Numbered from the stretch's first letter, positions 49,001-57,367 are shown. The stretch is DNA of 64,000 nucleotides from Phycisphaerae bacterium RAS1 (GCA_007859745.1 SMLU01000003.1:372001-436000); one strand, 5' to 3'. The notes: generated from the letters alone by a model not told the origin. A program made the numbers and translations.

Positions 49001-51675
49001 GTAATCCCGACGCGCGCCATCAGCTCCGCCAGGCGGTTGACGCGACCGGCGGTCGCCGGGCTTTCGTCGGCGTAGACGGCAATCTCACCGACCGCTGCGC
49101 CGCCGCGCAGCCCCGCCCACTGCCAGCACGTCTGATCCAGCGTCCACGGATCCTTCGCCGCGTCCACGTCGCGCGAGAACGGCCGGCCGATGACCGCGCC
49201 GCCGGTCTGATACACCGGCCGCAACCCCTCGGCGGCGAAGGGGAACTCGACGCGCAGAAGCTGGCTGCGGCCGCGCCAGTCGATGATCTCCGTGCGGCAG
49301 TCGATCCGCGGCGGACTGCTGCGCAGCGTGATCGTCTGGCGCTTGGTGAATTCGGGGTAGTCGGCTTCGATCGTCACGCTCTCGGCGGCTGACGCGCTGG
49401 TGTCGCCGCTTCGGTCAGAACGCGAGGCGCCAGCGAGCGCGGCCGGGAGAGACGCCCCGGAATCCGGCGAAACGGAGGCCGGCGCTGTCGCGAGGGGCGT
49501 TTCCGCCGCGGGCGCTTGCTGGCGCTGCGCGTTCTGAAATGCCGAAACGGCCGCCTCCGCGCCAGCGCGCGGAACAGATGCGCTCACCAGCCGGGCGCGA
49601 ACACTTGTGCCGCTGCGGCGTTTTCCGGTTGGAGCCAGGTGCCAGGGCCCTTCGCCGTGGCCGGGGAGCGATTCGTATTCTTCGCAGAGTACGACATCGT
49701 TGCCTGGGCCGCGGAGCAGTTCGCGCGATTCGCGCTTGTCGAACAGGCTGGTGATCGCCCCGCCATGAGACAGCGCGACTCTCACGCGCAGGTCGTCGTT
49801 TTCGAGCGTGACGACGTCGCCGTCGATGGTCTTTTTCGGTTGTGGCGTCGCGAGCGCGAGCTCGCGCAGATTGACGAGCTTGTAGCCGATGCCGGGCAGG
49901 TCTTTGGTCAGGCACGCACGCAACTCGCCGTCCACTTCGACGGTGATTTCCGCGTCCCGCCGCACGCCGGTCGAGTTCCAGACGATGTGCGTCGGCGTTG
50001 CGGGTGGAACGGGCGTCTCGCCCGTCGCCGGGACGGGCGAGACGCCCGTTCCACCCGTCGCCGGGACGGGCGAGATGTCCGTCCTACCCGCGGCGGACCG
50101 GCCGGGGGCGGCCGGGCTACCATCCTGGCCGGGGGCGGCCGGGCTACATTCCAAATAGGCCAGCGCGCGGTCGCGAATCTGCGTGGCGATGTCCAGGCAA
50201 TCGCGATAGGCGTAGAGCACGTCGATGTACACCTGATCCGACATCGACCCCGTCACGGCGTCATGATGGGCACAGAACAGAAGCTGCCGCCAGGCGCGGT
50301 CGATGCCGCGCCACGGGTAGTTCGCTCCCTCCAGCATCGCGATCGTCGCGAAAATCTCCGCGTCGCGCAGCGTCGTTTCGCACGCCCGCTGCGCCAGCTT
50401 CAGATCGGCGAACGACACCGGGCAGCCGGTGTAGATCGGGTTCATGTCGCGCGTAATCACCGGCACGACGATCTCTCGCCGCGCGATTTCCTGACGCACG
50501 GCCTCAAAATACGCCTCCGGCGTGCTGATGAGTGCCTTGGGCGAGAGGTACTTCGCGTTCCATTCGCGCACCGCCTGCCCCAGGTTCTCCATCGGGCGGA
50601 TGAAGTCGCTGTGCATCGGCAGCATGACATGATGCGTCAGCGCCGGCCGTTTCAGGTCTTCGAACATCGCCGCCATCAGCGCTTCGCGGACGCCGGCGTC
50701 GTCGGGGGCGCGGTTCGTACCCGGCGCGAGCTTTTCGTACGCGTAGCCGTAGTGCCCGGTCATGTAGTGCGTCAGGATGTTCCGCCCGTCGGGCGACATC
50801 CAGAAGAACTCCGACGGGAAGTTCACCTGCTCGCGCGGGGCGCCCCACTGGTGAAACGGCCCGCGGGCGAACGCCCCGGCGGTGTGGCCGGTATCGACCA
50901 TCACGCTCGGAAACGACGGGTCGTGGCCGAAGACGTCGCATTGCCAGAAGACCGACCCGTCGCCGCCGAGGATTTCCTTCTGGAAGAGTGTGCCGTAGAC
51001 GGCGTTGCGGATGGTGGATTCGAGGCTGATGAGCGTCGATGAGAGCTCGTTGTACGTACCGCCGACGATGCTGATGCGGCCCTCGCGGATGCGTCGCAGC
51101 AGCTCGTCGCGCTGCTGCGGCCGGGCCTCCATGAACGTCTTGAGATAGGGAAGCTGGTGCAGCGCGGCCCTGTAATCCGGGTCTTTTTCCACCAGCCGCA
51201 GGTTTTCCTGCACCAGCGTCAACCCCGGCGCGACGTTGGAGGCCAGCTTGTAGCCCGTCTCGCAATAATGCGCCTGCGTGTTCCACCAGACCGGGTCGTA
51301 GTGGAAGCCGGGGATGAAGTGCATCACCCAATCGCGATCGGGCGGCGCGAGCGTGACGGTTGCCTGCGATTCGACACCGTCCGACTCGCGCAGAAGGATC
51401 GTGAGCGGCGTCTTGCCGTCGCAAAGTGACAGCGGGATTTCAACGGCGAGCGATTCACCCGAGGTGAACCTGCCGCCGGCGCCGCCGACATCCTGCTGCG
51501 ACCGCGTCGCATTCTGCTCATCGAGCACACGAACGCGCAGCGGCGTTGCCAGCGCGCGGGTTGCGACGAGGTGAACGATCGCCTTCGAATCATCCTGCGG
51601 CCCGCGAACCAGCGACGTCGGCCGGACCTCGCTCGGAAAGACAGCCAGGAGCGCCACGAGTACGAAAACGTGCAC
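46084..51675 (-). CDS. Very large secreted GH38 alpha-mannosidase with C-terminal CBM9-like domain
   Basis: About 1863 residues from a GTG at 51675 (AGGG six bases before; signal 'VFVLVALLAVFPSEVRPTS'); an ATG at 51789 would start in repeat DNA. GH38 catalytic domain: 'PGFHYDPVWWNTQAHY' (zinc His-x-Asp, near 124) and 'VFWQCDVFGHDPSFPSVM' (nucleophile Asp, about 245), and 'FCAHHDAVTGSMSDQVYIDV' (about 470). The middle and C-terminal beta-domains of GH38 follow, then beta-sandwich modules and a C-terminal CBM9-like sugar-binding domain (about 1675-1860: 'IDGDLSEWELAEFT', 'DTLYFAFDVADETF'). Five repeat-derived inserts interrupt it at about 510-558, 712-754, 1280-1331, 1366-1385 and 1620-1669. 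The reading frame stays open through all five. Confidence 0.88.
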   Translation of the reverse strand: MHVFVLVALLAVFPSEVRPTSLVRGPQDDSKAIVHLVATRALATPLRVRVLDEQNATRSQQDVGGAGGRFTSGESLAVEIPLSLCDGKTPLTILLRESDGVESQATVTLAPPDRDWVMHFIPGFHYDPVWWNTQAHYCETGYKLASNVAPGLTLVQENLRLVEKDPDYRAALHQLPYLKTFMEARPQQRDELLRRIREGRISIVGGTYNELSSTLISLESTIRNAVYGTLFQKEILGGDGSVFWQCDVFGHDPSFPSVMVDTGHTAGAFARGPFHQWGAPREQVNFPSEFFWMSPDGRNILTHYMTGHYGYAYEKLAPGTNRAPDDAGVREALMAAMFEDLKRPALTHHVMLPMHSDFIRPMENLGQAVREWNAKYLSPKALISTPEAYFEAVRQEIARREIVVPVITRDMNPIYTGCPVSFADLKLAQRACETTLRDAEIFATIAMLEGANYPWRGIDRAWRQLLFCAHHDAVTGSMSDQVYIDVLYAYRDCLDIATQIRDRALAYLECSPAAPGQDGSPAAPGRSAAGRTDISPVPATGGTGVSPVPATGETPVPPATPTHIVWNSTGVRRDAEITVEVDGELRACLTKDLPGIGYKLVNLRELALATPQPKKTIDGDVVTLENDDLRVRVALSHGGAITSLFDKRESRELLRGPGNDVVLCEEYESLPGHGEGPWHLAPTGKRRSGTSVRARLVSASVPRAGAEAAVSAFQNAQRQQAPAAETPLATAPASVSPDSGASLPAALAGASRSDRSGDTSASAAESVTIEADYPEFTKRQTITLRSSPPRIDCRTEIIDWRGRSQLLRVEFPFAAEGLRPVYQTGGAVIGRPFSRDVDAAKDPWTLDQTCWQWAGLRGGAAVGEIAVYADESPATAGRVNRLAELMARVGITTTIRRGAARAYGDLAFDSNLPDFRVAIGTGGEAVRSDSPSNVQLPDDASIERLCEELALYIAGSERSDWRGWPAGRERGPMIVNRGSVSAHIREDGLAAVNLLRSCPSWPAGVWIDGPARRHPDGSPLELMHGTHGFEYSVVPRGGPSEVGPSALAQSFNQSPIIRKLNVREGGAALPKTWESMRVGGDALLMALKPVGFPEARWNSARDPAMRLVARLWNGDRSMRECAFFFPGPIVRTYLTDGTERSETNTGLEYQSGQARVSLSPNQFTTVAFDMRSPRMDADAPSLDPTDGDISPSEYWLENRGEGATGNGMLAVVPDVRSAELGDRPLDIPVRILNNDRGRTINTTLTLEAPPGLGATIEPAALTIRPSGVGVATLRVPARADRSAGPLRPAMKTPSDTEVRRYEPAEGGRATSAGGQPAEGGRATTDAEGRRYCDESLITIYADADDAGRRITGSVWLRELRGQVISDGASGWKPDETRATGLKPIPQDLEPAETFRDVERLPQPISLTVDRRVVAVGQSLAATIRNNTAGPISGEACWISPLAAWEAIPEWRRRVTIPAGGECRFDTPLGIAPGAMPTAFASACPDSYALLRFTYGGRVVYSETIATVSDPSRCVMEVAADRVRVEEGAGGELTIVTRAVSLSEFAQVTIDTPPGWTAELADRRFETVNGEQRLTTRFRITAANDAEKTATLRVIGPSGRTASLSAAVVPVQTARLVRNVNPPLGAAGSDSPADSDSPAAGSDSPAGSDSPAGSETPASHLSEPAAPSGGVTSRPTSRPTIDGDLSEWELAEFTRASGPAGEIRGAVRWSADTLYFAFDVADETFSQPNRGSQIWRGDCVQWALSPEPAATAAYDGVFEFGAAQTPDGPRVWCWIAGPGGRIGPIDDATMAMKHDAGRQRISYEIALPLTDLPGFGFAPGLKLGFAYAASDDDGDGFRGATEWSDGISGGKDASLFGTLALRGE
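46669..46816. repeat. In-frame palindromic insert in GH38 with tandem core
   Basis: Exact inverted repeats of 27 bases (46669-46695 and 46790-46816) enclose a degenerate tandem CCGAACCCGC-(C/T)GGGCTGT core, translated as SDSPAG units (residues about 1620-1669). It forms the linker before the CBM9-like domain. Confidence 0.92.
47521..47578. repeat. In-frame short palindromic insert in GH38
   Basis: TGGTATGGGCTTCAAGCCCG at one end and the inverted form CGGGCTTCCAGCCCGATGCACCA at the other, translated as about 20 residues (1366-1385). The leading half-word recurs at 62147-62165, where it contains the start codon of the CX4CH protein gene. Confidence 0.75.
47683..47834. repeat. In-frame family A / family D insert in GH38
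   Basis: Three family A hairpins (47683-47705, 47773-47799 and, inverted, 47810-47834) surround two family D words GTAGCCCGGCCGCCCTCGG (about 47708-47727 and 47746-47770). The block begins GTAGC and ends GCTAC and is translated as residues about 1280-1331 including 'SDTEVRRYEPAEGGRATS'. Confidence 0.9.
49415..49538. repeat. In-frame family E insert in GH38
   Basis: Arms of 26 bases (49415-49440, 49513-49538) are inverted repeats with few mismatches, containing the GAACGCG-GCGCCAGC words of family E. Translated as residues about 712-754, an Ala/Pro/Ser-rich stretch between two beta-domains. Confidence 0.9.
50002..50147. repeat. In-frame family C / family D insert in GH38
   Basis: Two-and-a-half family C units (GGGTGGAACGGGCGTCTCGCCC and inverted partners, 50002-50089) are followed by two family D words (about 50101-50122 and 50124-50147). 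Translated as residues about 510-558, immediately after the catalytic and three-helix part and before 'THIVWNSTG' of the GH38 C-terminal domain. Confidence 0.92.
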
Positions 51676-51711
51676 GCGGAACCCTCGCGTTAGAGGCGTT
51701 CTGATTTTTCT

Positions 51712-51867
51712 GTAGCGTCGGACCGCTGCGTTCGACGCTGAAATCGCCGTCGGACACAGAGGTCCGACGCTACAATCGCCGTCGGACACAGAGGTCCGAC
51801 GCTACAATCGCCGTCGGACACGGAGGTCCGACGCTACAATCGCCGTCGGACACGGAGGTCCGACGGC
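51712..51867. repeat. Tandem array of family A hairpins, 32-bp period
   Basis: One diverged copy (51712-51741) and four regular units with starts 32 bases apart (GTCGGAC at 51749, 51781, 51813, 51845). Each unit is GTCGGAC-ACAGAG or ACGGAG-GTCCGAC plus GCTACAATCGCC. Repeats are contiguous with no variable spacers, so it is not a CRISPR array. It lies between the PcrA stop codon and the GH38 start. Confidence 0.95.
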
Positions 51868-54222
51868 TTATCGCTCCAGCTTCGCAATCGGCGAGAGCTC
51901 GAGGATGAACGTCTTCTCGCCGTAGCCGGCGAACTTGATCGCCGCCCGCGTCTGTCCGTCGCCGGGCCGAATCCAGATCACCTGCCCCGGACCGTAGCGC
52001 TCATGCTTCACGAGCGTGCCCGTCTTCCAACCGGCGTAGCGTCCGCTGGGCGCAGCCGCCGGGATCGGCGGCTCGCCGTCGCCCAGCGAGCGACGCGTCG
52101 GACGGTCGGCGTCGATGAACGTCTGGTCAGGATCGGCGCCGCGCCGCAAGCCGCTCCGCGACGGCCAGGCCGGCGGCGCCGCGCGGCGGCGGCCGTCGCT
52201 CGCGTCGTAAAACGTGTTGTCCGGGTCGCCTTCGCTGCGGCCCGACTCGCTCCAGCGATGGCCGGCCGCCCCGGCCGCCGGCTGCCGCGCGCCGAAGTCT
52301 TCCCAGAGCGTCGCGTCGGGATGCTCGATCTCGCGCAGGAACTGCGAGCGCGAGCGGGGCGTCACGACGCCGCGCAGCAGGCGCTGCTCGGCGTAAGACA
52401 CGAAGAGCTGCTGGCGCGCCCGCGTCAGGCCGACGAAGCACAGCCGCCGCTCTTCCTCGACGTCGTCGCCTTTCAGGCTGCGCTCGTGCGGCAAAAGGCC
52501 CTGCTCCAGACCGGTCAGAAACACCACCGGGAATTCAAGGCCCTTGGCCGCGTGCAGCGTCATCATCATCACGTTGCCGCGCGTCGGATCGACGCTGTCC
52601 TGGTCGCTGGTGAGCGCCGTGCGGCTCAGAAAGTCCGCCAGCGTCGGCTCCTCGGCTTCTTCTTCATAGCGCAGGGCCGCGGTGACGAGCTCCTGCACGT
52701 TGGCCAGGCGGTCTTCTCCTCCGTCGTCGCGCTCCTCGCGCAGCGCGTCTTCCAGGCCCGTTTTCTTCAGCACCACGCTGACCAGGTCGGCGATGGCGGT
52801 CTGCGGCACGGCCGCCAGGTTGTCAATCAGCTCGACAAACGCCGCCAGGCGCTTCGCGGCGCTCCGGAGCGACGGAATCAGGTCCGCCCGCCGCAGCGTG
52901 GCCGGCAGCGGCTCCCCGGCTGCGTCGGCGGCCTCGATCAGCCGGACGAGCGTCGCGTCGCCGATGCCGCGCGGCGGCTCATTGATGATGCGGAGCAGCG
53001 CCACGCGGTCGGCCGGGTTGACCAGCACGCGCAGGTAGGCCAGCACGTCCTTGATTTCCTTGCGTCCGTAGAAGGCGACGCCGCGCGCGATCTGGTAGGG
53101 AATCGCCCGCATCCGCAGCGCGTCCTCCAGTCCGCGCGACAGGGCGTTGACGCGATAGAAGATCGCGAAATCACTGTAGCTGCGGCCGCCGCGATGCAGC
53201 CGCTGAATCGTGTCGGCGATCTTCTCGGCTTCGTTGCGATCCTCGCTGAAGCGCCACAGGCGCACCGGCTCGCCGGGCGGATTCTCCGTCCACAGCTTCT
53301 TGGCCTTGCGCTTGCGGTTAAACCCGATCAGCCGGTCGGCCACGTCCAGGACGCGGGCGGCGGAGCGGTAGTTCTGCTCCAGCCGCACGACGCGCGCGTC
53401 GGGATAGTCGCGCTCAAACTCGAGGATGTTGTTCAGGTCCGCGCCGCGCCAGCCGTAGATGCTCTGGTCCGGATCGCCCGTGGCGCAGATGTTGCGATGA
53501 TGCCTGGAAAGCGAGCGGGCGATGAGGTACTGGGCGTGGTTGGTGTCCTGGTACTCATCGATCAGCACGTAGCGGAAGCGGATGTTCAGCCGCTCGGTCA
53601 CGTCCGGATGATCGCGCAGGACGATGGCCACGCGCATGAGGAGATCGTCGAAATCAACCGCGTTGCGCTGCTCAAGCATCGCCTCGTAGACCGCGTAGAC
53701 GCGGGCCACGGCCTGCTCATCCAGGTGATTGGCGCGGGCCGCAAACAGCTCCGCCGAGTGCAGCTTGTTCTTGGCGTCGCTGATCTGCCAGACGATGCGC
53801 TCCGGATCCACCGTCTTGTCATTGATGCCGCATTGCTGCATCGCTTCCTTCACGCAGCGCAGCCGGTCCGCCTCGTCGTAGATTGAAAACCGCGCCTGCA
53901 CCCGCGCCAGCGGTCCGAACTCGCGCAGCAGACGCACGCCCAGCGCGTGAAACGTGTGCACCCACATGCCGCGCGCCACGCCCAGCTCGCCGATGCGGCG
54001 CTTCATCTCGTCGGCGGCCTTGTTTGTAAATGTGATCGCCAGCACGCACGCCGGCGGCACTCCCGTCCGCACGAGCTGCGCCGCGCGGCGCGTGATGACG
54101 CGCGTCTTCCCGCTGCCCGGTCCCGCCAGCACCAGCAGCGGCCCGTCGCGATGAAGAACGGCTTCGCGCTGCGGCGGGTTCAGGTCGGTCAGCAGCGCGT
54201 CATGGGCGACAAGATGCGACAT
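51868..54222 (-). CDS. UvrD/PcrA/Rep-family ATP-dependent DNA helicase
   Basis: 784 residues from the ATG at 54222 ('MSHLVAHDALLTDLNPPQRE'). All superfamily 1A motifs are present: Q motif 'LNPPQREAV', Walker A 'LAGPGSGKTRVIT', Ia 'AITFTNKAADEMKRRI', II 'YVLIDEYQDTNHAQY', III 'ICATGDPDQSIYGWRGAD', IV 'LEQNYRSAARVL', V 'VMMMTLHAAKGLEFPVVFLT', VI 'CFVGLTRARQQLF'. It unwinds DNA in nucleotide-excision and mismatch repair and clears RNA polymerase. A C-terminal Tudor-like region ('LVKHERYGPGQVIWI') fits PcrA. The stop is followed directly by the family A array. Confidence 0.95.
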   Translation of the reverse strand: MSHLVAHDALLTDLNPPQREAVLHRDGPLLVLAGPGSGKTRVITRRAAQLVRTGVPPACVLAITFTNKAADEMKRRIGELGVARGMWVHTFHALGVRLLREFGPLARVQARFSIYDEADRLRCVKEAMQQCGINDKTVDPERIVWQISDAKNKLHSAELFAARANHLDEQAVARVYAVYEAMLEQRNAVDFDDLLMRVAIVLRDHPDVTERLNIRFRYVLIDEYQDTNHAQYLIARSLSRHHRNICATGDPDQSIYGWRGADLNNILEFERDYPDARVVRLEQNYRSAARVLDVADRLIGFNRKRKAKKLWTENPPGEPVRLWRFSEDRNEAEKIADTIQRLHRGGRSYSDFAIFYRVNALSRGLEDALRMRAIPYQIARGVAFYGRKEIKDVLAYLRVLVNPADRVALLRIINEPPRGIGDATLVRLIEAADAAGEPLPATLRRADLIPSLRSAAKRLAAFVELIDNLAAVPQTAIADLVSVVLKKTGLEDALREERDDGGEDRLANVQELVTAALRYEEEAEEPTLADFLSRTALTSDQDSVDPTRGNVMMMTLHAAKGLEFPVVFLTGLEQGLLPHERSLKGDDVEEERRLCFVGLTRARQQLFVSYAEQRLLRGVVTPRSRSQFLREIEHPDATLWEDFGARQPAAGAAGHRWSESGRSEGDPDNTFYDASDGRRRAAPPAWPSRSGLRRGADPDQTFIDADRPTRRSLGDGEPPIPAAAPSGRYAGWKTGTLVKHERYGPGQVIWIRPGDGQTRAAIKFAGYGEKTFILELSPIAKLER

Positions 54223-54612
54223 GCGGCTGCTATAGCGGTTTTCACAGCCTGCGGCAATGAATCCGCTTGCCCTGTCCCGGAAGAGTGTGCCCAGTCTTCC
54301 GGGCGGGCGGAACTTTTCCGAACCCGCCGGTAGAGTCGAGACGTGGCGCGGTGGTCTAGGCGCGGCCGATCGGTTTTCGATCCATGCGTCGGTCGGAGCC
54401 TCGCGGGCCGTGCCTTGCACCGTTTTCACGTCCAGATCACGTGCGGCGCCCCCCCCCGGCGGCGCTGGTGCCAGCAACCTCCGCGCACGCCCGCGCAGAG
54501 TGCTTGACGCGCGGCTGCCGCAACTGCATCATTATCCACTTAGGTAAGGTTCCGGGCGATACCCGTCGGCGCGGCGGGCCCGGAGCAGTGGTCTCTTTGC
54601 GGAGTGGTTTCA
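54223..54612. other. 390-base region without a recognised gene
   Basis: Divergent intergenic space between the helicase gene and a small membrane-peptide gene. It includes a run of nine C (54449-54457). No repeat family from elsewhere was recognised and no RNA gene could be supported. Confidence 0.5.
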
Positions 54613-54747
54613 ATGAACGATACGACAAATCCTCTTGCGAACATCGGAAGCTTGCTTGCCGGCGGCGGCGTCATCGGCCTGCTGGTGCTCGGCATCGTCA
54701 TCTTTGTCCTGTGGCGCTTCTTCTTCAACGGCGGCAGCGGCGACTAG
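54613..54747 (+). CDS. 44-residue single-pass membrane peptide
   Basis: Open frame of 44 residues ('MNDTTNPLANIGSLLAGGGV'), with GGAG eight bases before the ATG. One strongly hydrophobic helix follows at residues 17-37 ('VIGLLVLGIVIFVLWRFFF') and the end is GGSGD. The composition is unlike chance translation of the region. It may be a small membrane regulator or a holin-like peptide; no family recognised. Confidence 0.55.
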   Translation: MNDTTNPLANIGSLLAGGGVIGLLVLGIVIFVLWRFFFNGGSGD

Positions 54748-54948
54748 TCCGTCGAGGTTCACGAGAATCCGCGGAGCACCGGGCGGCCCCTCGGGTCGGT
54801 TGGTGTTCCGCTGCTTTTTGATTCGCGGGGCGCACGCGGCCTTCGCCCGGCTATCATCTTCTTAGACCTCGCTCTCGCAGGTCAGTCCGGAACACCAGGC
54901 TGCACCGCGGGACACGCCGGCGTACGGCGGCGAGATCCCTGTCTTCGG

Positions 54949-55638
54949 ATGGCGCCCGCGATGGCCGACGGCCAGGCCGTGATTCCGCGCAGCACGCCCC
55001 TCTTCCCGCTTCCGGGCGTTGTGCTTTTCCCGCAGATGCTGCTGCCGCTGCACATCTTCGAGCCGCGTTATCGCGACATGATCGCGGACGCGCTTCAGGG
55101 CGACCGGATCATCGCCGTCGCGCTTTTGCGGCCGGGGTTCGAGCCCTACTACTACACCCGCCACGCACCGGTTTACGACGTGGCCGGCGTCGGCAGGGTC
55201 GTCGCCGCCGAACCCGCAGAAGAAGGCAAGTTCAATATCCTGGTGCAGGGGATCACGCGCGCCCGCGTTCTGGCCGAATCGACGCAGCGGTCCTACCGCA
55301 TCGCGCGCGTCGAGGCCATTCCCCCTGAGTGCGGTGCATCCCCGGAAGTTGTTCAGGAGCGCGCGGAAGCCCTGCTGGAGCTTGTCAGCAATGAGCCGCG
55401 GCTCGATCTCTGCCGCGTGCGGCGCTGGCGCGAGCTGCTTTCCAACGATCTCACGCTCACCGACGCGATCGACCTGATCGCCGCCGAGCTGCCGGTCGAG
55501 GCTGAGTTGCGGCAGTGCTTCCTGGACGAGCGGCGCGTCGCCGAGCGGTTGTCGATGCTCATCGAGCAGATCAAGACGCTATCGGCCGTTGTGCAGACGC
55601 GCTTTCGCATGCCCAATGGGCGCTGGTGCGGGAACTGA
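54949..55638 (+). CDS. Lon protease N-terminal (substrate-binding) domain protein
   Basis: 229 residues; a start at 54961 ('MADGQAVIPR') is equally possible. The N-terminal Lon domain pattern is clear: 'PLFPLPGVVLFPQMLLPLHI' and 'FEPRYRDMIADAL', then 'GKFNILVQGITRARVL'. No ATPase or protease domain follows, as in the stand-alone LON-substrate-binding proteins found in many bacteria. The helical C-terminus ('DERRVAERLSMLIEQIKTL') completes the domain. The function is unknown. Confidence 0.9.
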   Translation: MAPAMADGQAVIPRSTPLFPLPGVVLFPQMLLPLHIFEPRYRDMIADALQGDRIIAVALLRPGFEPYYYTRHAPVYDVAGVGRVVAAEPAEEGKFNILVQGITRARVLAESTQRSYRIARVEAIPPECGASPEVVQERAEALLELVSNEPRLDLCRVRRWRELLSNDLTLTDAIDLIAAELPVEAELRQCFLDERRVAERLSMLIEQIKTLSAVVQTRFRMPNGRWCGN

Positions 55639-55648
55639 ACGCAAGAGG

Positions 55649-57367
55649 TCACGCGCGTGCGGCGAACTCGTCAACCGGCGTCGCCTTGCGGATGACTCGC
55701 GTCAGATCGGCGTCGGTGGGTTGAGCGGCCGCTGCCTGAAGCGACTCATCAACGGCTGCGACGATCGACTCGCCGCGCGACCGAAACCGGCCGGCCTCCG
55801 CCGCAGATCGACCGACGGCCGCCGCCAGCCGCGATCCGATTTCCTCCAGCTCCCGCTCGAGAGCCGCGCGCAGCGCGCCGGCGACGGTGCGCTGAAGCGA
55901 CGGCCGCAAGCGGCGATCCAGCAGAAAGGGAGGCAGCCAGCTCACCAGCATCACCAACCCGCTGTGAACCAAGAAGGGCGTTCCGAGAAACGGCGCCTGA
56001 CCGCGCGAGGCGTTGAAGTAGCCGACAATCGCCGTATAGGCGATCCACGCCAGCGCCGCGCCCGGCAGCGCCACGGTCAGGAACCCGGTGGCGCGCCGCG
56101 CGAGACGCTGAAGCAGGTCGCCTGGGCGGCTGAGCGCCACGCGCAGTTCATCTCGGGCAGCCGCCGTAACCGCCGCCGCCGCGTCTCGCGCGGGCTCAGC
56201 CAGTGCCGCCATCGCCGGCGCGGAGGGCAGACCGTCGAGCCGCAGCCGCGTTTCGGCCTGGTCCAGCGCCGAGCGGACCTTCGCCTCGGTCCACTCGTCC
56301 CACAGTCCGTGTGCTGCCGCCGCCAGCTCGTCCGCCGGAGTCAGCTCGCGCGGCTCCACCGATCGAGGATTACGCAGTGCGGCGGCCTGGCGGCGGATGG
56401 CGCCAACCACGCCCCCGTGCAAGGCGGCGATCCGCCCGGCGGAGGCCTGAATCACCCACGTGGCCCCGTCGGCGACAGCCGCCGCTGTCTTGCTCCACTG
56501 CGACCGCCACCAGATTTCGAACTGCTCCCACTTTTCTTCGTCGCCGCAGCGCTGAATCGCTCCGCTCAGCATCTCGCGCAGCTCGCGCAGTCGCGCCGCG
56601 CAGCCCAGCCGCGCCAATTCCTCGACCCGGTGTGCACTTTGCAGCGCCCGCACCCGCGCGAGCAGCTCGTCCAATTGGTCCGGCGACGGCAGCCGCGGCG
56701 TCTGCGAAAGGCCGCACGTGCAGAAGACGAGCGGATCGGCGAATTCAGCGCCGCGCAGGATCGCCGCGAAGTCCTCGCGCTGCCGCAGGTCGCCCTCGTC
56801 CCAGCGGTTCATGACGAAGATCCAGCCATGCCGCCCGCCGCGCTGCTGCAGCACGCGCCATCCGGGGTCGTCGCGATAGCGCTCCGGGCTGACGACGTAG
56901 ATCACCAGGTCTACGTGCGGCAGCCAGGCGAGCGCCAGCCGGCGGTTGCTCTCCTCCACGCTGTCAATGTCGGGCGCGTCGATCCACGCGACGTTGGCCA
57001 GCGCGTCGCTGTGATGTTCGCGAATCTGCACCGATCCCAGCGGCAGCGCCGCGGGCAACTTCTCCGGCCGGGCCGCGGCCGGGACGTACAGCGTCACTTC
57101 GCGCGACGTCGGCCGCTGCACGCCCGTGCGCGCCAGCGCTTCACCGGCGATGCGATTCAGCAGGCTGCTCTTCCCGACCCCGGTCCCCCCGAAAAGCGCC
57201 GCCACTAGCGGCCGGGCGGCGCGCCCGGTGAACAGATCAGCGGGCGCGGCCTGCTCAATCGCCGCAAATTGAGACTGGTCCACGTCGCCGAGCCAGCCGG
57301 CCCGCACACCGTCGGAAATCCACTCTGCGGCCCGCGCGAAAAGCGCGTGGTACTCGTTCACGCACAT
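55649..57367 (-). CDS. Membrane-associated dynamin-like GTPase, second of a pair
   Basis: 572 residues. G1 'FGGTGVGKSSLLNRIAG' (about 60-76), G3-like 'WIDAPDIDSVEE', and a G4-like 'VMNRWDEGD', which departs from NKxD (N-R-W-D). After a helical region, two membrane helices ('LPGAALAWIAYTAIVGYF', 'HSGLVMLVSWLPPFLLD', about 450-510) precede a long amphipathic C-terminal helix. The layout resembles bacterial dynamin-like or YcjX/era-like membrane GTPases acting in membrane remodelling. Its start overlaps the end of the upstream GTPase gene by 10 bases, so the two are translationally coupled. Confidence 0.82.
   Translation of the reverse strand: MCVNEYHALFARAAEWISDGVRAGWLGDVDQSQFAAIEQAAPADLFTGRAARPLVAALFGGTGVGKSSLLNRIAGEALARTGVQRPTSREVTLYVPAAARPEKLPAALPLGSVQIREHHSDALANVAWIDAPDIDSVEESNRRLALAWLPHVDLVIYVVSPERYRDDPGWRVLQQRGGRHGWIFVMNRWDEGDLRQREDFAAILRGAEFADPLVFCTCGLSQTPRLPSPDQLDELLARVRALQSAHRVEELARLGCAARLRELREMLSGAIQRCGDEEKWEQFEIWWRSQWSKTAAAVADGATWVIQASAGRIAALHGGVVGAIRRQAAALRNPRSVEPRELTPADELAAAAHGLWDEWTEAKVRSALDQAETRLRLDGLPSAPAMAALAEPARDAAAAVTAAARDELRVALSRPGDLLQRLARRATGFLTVALPGAALAWIAYTAIVGYFNASRGQAPFLGTPFLVHSGLVMLVSWLPPFLLDRRLRPSLQRTVAGALRAALERELEEIGSRLAAAVGRSAAEAGRFRSRGESIVAAVDESLQAAAAQPTDADLTRVIRKATPVDEFAARA

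Noticed and set aside
49516-51042. Plus-strand frame of 508 residues within the GH38 region
   Set aside because: Antisense to the GH38 catalytic domain, which is strongly supported.
51712-51867. Possible CRISPR array
   Set aside because: Repeats are contiguous with a strict 32-base period; no variable spacers and no cas genes nearby.
54330-54400. tRNA-like sequence (GCGC stem with a TTCGATCC word)
   Set aside because: The supposed anticodon arm has a 5-base loop and no matching acceptor stem could be drawn.
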